From Diorhabda sublineata (Eukaryota > Arthropoda > Insecta > Coleoptera > Chrysomelidae), in the NCBI RefSeq assembly GCF_026230105.1, contig NC_079478.1:10679653-10743652 (forward strand): 64,000 nucleotides of DNA. Reading direction: 5' to 3'. Below the pieces are notes generated by a model. That model was not told where the DNA came from and did not search any database. It saw only the letters and a program-made list of their open reading frames with translations. Position 1 is the stretch's first letter. Each line of letters begins with the position of its first letter. Below, piece after piece: positions 59,530 through 64,000 of this stretch. Made by a program: the position numbers and the translations under genes.

Positions 59530-62234
59530 AGTTGTAAATATATAATTTAATATCAGTGAAATATATTTTTGATTATTAACCTATATAAAAATTAAGATGT
59601 ACATACTTACAATATAAGATACCAGTTTTTTGGGTTTTATTCAAAAGGTATAAAAGATATAACACACAATTATAAATTGAATTTTGTTTATTTTTAATAC
59701 AATTTGATTGGACAAAATGTACACTACCATTAAATAAAAGGGGAAGATCAGTATAAAATTTATATAAAATAAGTTAAGGACTCAATTTCTGGATACAATT
59801 TTGATAAATCAGCGAAAAACCATTTCTGTACACTTTAAATAACATTTTAGAACTTTATATAGGTAAATACATCACTCCTTTATGAAAATAAATATTTGGA
59901 AAATATGAATATTTATGAAAATAATTATATATCCTAAGTACATATTTCTGTGTCGAGCATCTTAATCTGTCTATTTTTTTCTATAGTCATAAAAAGACAA
60001 TTTTGTCGTTCTTTTTTTAGTAAAAAAATTCGCCAAATAGATATTCGTTTCTAATTATTCCAAAGAGTTTAAGTAAGGTGGTAGATAGCTTATATAGGCA
60101 CCCTCTTTTATATGAAAAGTTTTCAACCAAGCTTCTTCTTGCTTCCTTGCATAGTTCAATAAGCGATAACTCAAATTTTATCGTTCGTCATTAGCATTAC
60201 AGTCGGCGCTTGAAGTAGGAGCAAAGAGAAAGGGGCTAAGCAGTATTTGTGTGTTTTAATCAGGGTTTTGATGTAAATTCTGTTGTTCACTTGCTCGTGA
60301 TAGACTCGATGCACCTAGTGAATCGAATAAACTTGTCGAAGAGATAGTCTAATATCTGTCTAAGTCTAATAAACTGCTGATCAACAACAAAGCCTATCAA
60401 ACATCAAAAGAAAGCGAACGCTTGCATATGGAAACAGTGATGAAGACGAAGATGAAAAAATGATAAAATGTAAAAAAATAGCAGTTGAAAAAGATAACAC
60501 GGTAGGTGAAAAACTAAGCAACGCAGATATACATCGCCAACACGGAAATGCAGTTGTGGTACGTGTACTAACTTGTTATAAGAATGATTAATAGCTTAGT
60601 ATCCCTGTTAGACTTGTTTCATTCGGTTGTTTTTCGGTCTATACCGTCAAGGTATGCAACGATGCTTCGGTCTTTGTTGGGTACCTAATAGAAATAGTAC
60701 AACACCAAATACTTCCTCGACACGAACAGATTGCGAAAGGATTTTATCAGGTCTAAGTTCGTGTTTGGTGAACATATGCCAATTGAAACGTCCATGGTTT
60801 GGTTCGGTATCAACCTGATAGGTAGTAGATCTAAAAGTAATTTCTCCTTCTATATAGAAAAAACAAGGCCGTAACTTGTCTACTTTCTATGATTTCTACA
60901 CCACAAATCATCACAATGCAATTATTCTGAATAGACACGGAAAAAACGGAACATAATATAAACTTGTGACAACCGTGAATGCGTGACAAGGTTTCATTCG
61001 TTTTCGGTTTCTATCTAAAACTAACGAAACGCATACGTATGAAGCAGGCTTTATACTAATTGAATAAATCGATTCGTCGGAATCATGATAAAGATCATGT
61101 CAAAACATGTTTCCGGTATTTTACTGTATTTAACAAACTTCCACGTAGGTTGAAAGTTCATTTGTATTTTAAATTCGCTGTAAATTCAATAATCTACTTC
61201 AAGAAAGTAAATAATTAAATTTGAGTGATTTACTGGTAAATTTATAGCATGGAAGAATTATGTTGCAACTGATGATGCACAATCGTACCTAATCATGATT
61301 TTATTGTTGACCTAAAGCGACAATTGGTCATTAACTATATTATTCACATGCATTATTTTGTAACAAAACATCTGAGTCTTAGAGTGCAACCCACTTTAAA
61401 ATATGTTATATATGCTGTCAACAAAATTAAAATAAATTTCTTTATTCTTTCGGTTATTTGCACAGATATGTGATGAAAAAGAACTTAGTATGATACTACT
61501 TATTATGAAGAAGCTCTTGCTCAATAACTCACAAGAAAAATATTCTAATTTGAAAGAAAAAATCTTAACAGTTGTTAAACATATTTATTAATTAACTGAT
61601 ATCTTTAACATGTTCAACAATCTTTAATTGATTAGAAAGAAATCATTAATGAGAAAGTAATATGACCAGAAAGATTGACCACGATCAGTACAGACGAGCA
61701 GGTCAAACAAGGCTATCAAATTTTTTAGTTGTAGCGCAACATTGAAGCACGGGATAATAAATTATTGAATACAGATTAAAAATCCCTTGTCTCTTTACCA
61801 TCACCACACTTAATTGAAAAAGGCTTCGGTACAGTTGTAAATATTTTGACAAAACCATTTCAAATTCAACAAACGCAGAGATTTGAGGCTGTAATTTACC
61901 AATATTTAACTAGATTTGGCTAGATTGGTAGAAATATATAATAGTTTTAGAATCCCAGGTTTAAGGTGTGTTCCAATAAACCAAGTTATCTATTTGCTTC
62001 AATCCCTGAAGATGATAACTTAAGCTTCGCAATGACCTTCAGTGTACGTGTAGTAATAGCGTCTGACTTTTATCCATTTTTGATATGGCTTGTAGAAAAC
62101 ACAATTAGAAAATAAGTTGCGGTAATTGAAATTTTTACGTAATGATGTAATCATTTGTTTCATTTTATTATTACCAGTTGTGATAAATTCAAAAATTCAA
62201 GCAACACTGGATTATATTGTCAAATATATATATA
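59530..62234. other. Intergenic with unrecognised frames
   Basis: A 72-codon frame at 60373-60588 is rich in acidic and basic residues (NIKRKRTLAYGNSDEDEDEK) and unassigned. Near 60790 a frame reads TSMVWFGINLIG, vaguely like the Tc1 'VMVWGGI' block. The remainder is AT-rich with nothing recognised. Confidence 0.3.
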
Positions 62235-64000
62235 CAGTGCTTTTCAGATAAAAGTATCCACCTTTAATAACTTTTGTAATACTGGTATTTAGAAAAAATC
62301 CAAAAACACGTCAATTTATGTTGGAAGGGGCAAGCATTATGGCTTATTTAAACTTACTGGAAAAGCCAACCCCTCACCCCTAGCAGCATCCCCTTTATTT
62401 CTTTAAATTACTTGTCATATTTTTTATGTAAAATTTGGATACTCCTCTTTGAGCTGATTTCAAAAATGTATAATACTTGTAGGTTAATGTGGTTAGTTTA
62501 TGAGATGAACAATTTTTCTTTTAAGAGCACAAATTTTACTTATTATTTACTTTCACCTTATTTGCCTGTACTAAAATGGGTTGTACAACAGTTCAAACTC
62601 TTTAATCTTTTTAACTGTGCTATTTATTCTACTTAAAAAATCCAAACAACAGAAAACTCTACTTTTTATTAAAGTTTGACGTTGTCAACTAGAATTTGTA
62701 GTCACTATTGATAGTGTAATTTGATACATTATTTATTTTGTTTCTCTGAAATGGTTTACTCTTTGCAAGAAAGAATTGAAATTGTAGGTTTATACTACCA
62801 AAATAATAATTGTGCAAGAGCTGCTGCTAGAATATTTAACGAATTACATGACGGAAGACATGCAACTCATAAGTATGTAATTCAACTGATGGAGAAATTT
62901 ACCACAACAGGGTCTGTTTGCAATAAAGTGCATAAGCGAGAGGGACTCGTAAATAACGAAGCAATCCAAGTGGCAATTTTAGGGCAAGTCAGCTTAGAGG
63001 CTCAACAACCCCAATCGTTGACAACAATAAGTAGAGCGAACGGTGTTTCATCTACAGTTTTCTACAGTTTTCCGAGTTCTACATAAATTCAAGTACCACC
63101 CATACAAAGTTAAGTTGGTGCACGAGTTGAATGAAGATGATTTTGATCGTCGTCTAGAGTTTTGCGAATCAATGACGCAAATTATCAATAACAATCCACA
63201 ATTGTTAAACAATATTTGCTTTTCTGATGAATGCTCATGGTCATTAAATGGCTTAGTAAGTAGGCATAATTGTAGATATTGGGCTGAAAGTGATCCACAT
63301 ATTATGCGTGAATTCCATACACAACATCCCCAAAAGTTAAACGTTTGGTGTGGTATCCTAGGTGACCACATTGTCGGACCTTTCTTCATCAACGGAAATT
63401 TAAATGGTGAATCATATCTTGAGTTACTCAGGGAAGGGGTTGACCCACGTATTACAACAATAATAGAAAATGATGATAACCTTTCCGAAGATTTACTGGT
63501 ATTTCAACAAGACGGAGCTCCCCCACACTATGCTATGCCTGTCCGACAATTTTTAAACAAAACATTCCCCGCTCGTTGGATAGGTAGAAGGGGGCAGATG
63601 ATGGAGTGGCCACCTAGGTCACCGGATTTAACACCCCTAGACTTCTTTTTATGGGGGTATTTAAAAACAAAAGTTTATGCTACCCAACCAGAATCTCTGG
63701 ATGATTTACGAGAAAGGATAGAAAATGAATGTCGACAATTAAATCCAGCCGTATTAAGCAATGTCAGCGAGGCATTTCAAAATAGATTATACCATTGTAT
63801 GGAAGTGAATGGTACTCATTTTGAACACTTATTGTAACTTCATAATAAATAGCACAGTTAAAAAGATTAAAGAGTTTGAACTGTTGTACAACCCATTTTA
63901 GTACAGGCAAATAAGGTGAAAGTAAATAATAAGTAAAATTTGTGCTCTTAAAAGAAAAATTGTTTATCTCATAAACTAACCTCTTTAACCTACAAGTATT
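62235..64000 (+). mobile_element. Tc1/mariner-superfamily element with very long TIRs (right end outside window)
   Basis: The left end CAGTGCTTTTCAGATAAAAG follows TA, like Tc1 termini. From about 62469 to 62632 the sequence is the near-exact reverse complement of 63848-64000; for example TTGTACAACAGTTCAAACTC pairs with GAGTTTGAACTGTTGTACAA. The right repeat is cut by the window end, so the outer ~235 bp of the left repeat have their partner outside. The implied TIR length is about 400 bp and the full element about 2.0 kb. The transposase gene lies between the repeats. Confidence 0.85.
62751..63837 (+). pseudogene. DDD-type transposase, one 10-bp duplication frameshift
   Basis: Begins MVYSLQERIEIVGLYYQNNN, an N-terminal helix-turn-helix, with the linker THKYVIQLMEKF. 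The catalytic core has CFSDECSW (first Asp), FQQDGAPPHY (second) and WPPRSPDLTPLDFFLWGYL (third). 37 residues separate the second and third Asp, a DD37D spacing. The C-terminus is NRLYHCMEVNGTHFEHLL. The only lesion seen is a perfect tandem duplication of CTACAGTTTT (63052-63061 and 63062-63071), which shifts the frame; without it the frame would be about 358 codons. The start is the first Met matching the family N-terminus. Confidence 0.88.

Noticed and set aside
60373..60591. Acidic/basic frame with NIKRKRTLAYGNSDEDEDEK
   Set aside because: Briefly suggested the region before a Twist-type bHLH domain, but the bHLH itself is absent and the following sequence does not fit.
60640..60840. Possible Tc1 'MVWFGI' block
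   Set aside because: One short motif with no supporting catalytic residues in any frame.
63048..63392. Minus-strand frame over the transposase
   Set aside because: Antisense shadow of the DDD transposase.
1..64000. CRISPR array, tRNA or rRNA genes
   Set aside because: No regularly spaced short repeats of that type, no cloverleaf with A/B boxes and no rRNA core sequence was noticed; the window is eukaryotic.

Overview
This is an AT-rich eukaryotic nuclear window from an insect. The evidence is split genes with GT-AG introns, insect-type Tc1/mariner, Helitron, hAT-like and non-LTR elements, and a short TTAGG tract, which is the common insect telomere motif. A beetle is plausible but not proven. 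Genic sequence is sparse and most of the DNA is decayed transposable elements.

Layout. (1) 1-924: last exon of a lipoyl(octanoyl) transferase gene (LIPT2) on the plus strand. (2) 1508-2170: a tandem array of about 130-bp units followed by inverted copies. (3) 2945-3802, minus: a complete four-exon ESCRT-III gene, CHMP5/Vps60. (4) 6332-22313, minus: a complete twelve-exon V-ATPase subunit a gene coding for 850 residues. Its introns hold a Ty3/gypsy 3' end, two MITE-like elements, a LINE tail and three mariner-type remnants. A frameshifted Helitron N-terminal fragment lies just upstream of its start. (5) 23 to 48 kb: no confident host gene. There are relics of mariner and non-LTR elements, one long palindrome and two unexplained open frames. 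(6) 48239-50350, plus: an intronless, full-length ZW10 gene. (7) 51.7-53.1 kb: two adjacent palindromic structures, one of which carries a nested MITE insertion. (8) 55829-59403, plus: a proposed two-exon gene for a 65-residue secreted two-cysteine peptide, with a 3.4-kb intron containing nested Tc1-like elements. (9) 62235-64000: a Tc1/mariner-superfamily element with very long terminal inverted repeats and a transposase broken by only a 10-bp tandem duplication. Its right end runs off the window.

The three complete recognised genes and LIPT2 are housekeeping functions: mitochondrial protein lipoylation, endosomal membrane scission, organelle acidification, and kinetochore checkpoint or Golgi-ER tethering. 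Nothing suggests they are co-regulated; their proximity is ordinary insect gene order. The less explained items are the small secreted peptide gene, the long-TIR transposon, the palindromes and the two orphan open frames.
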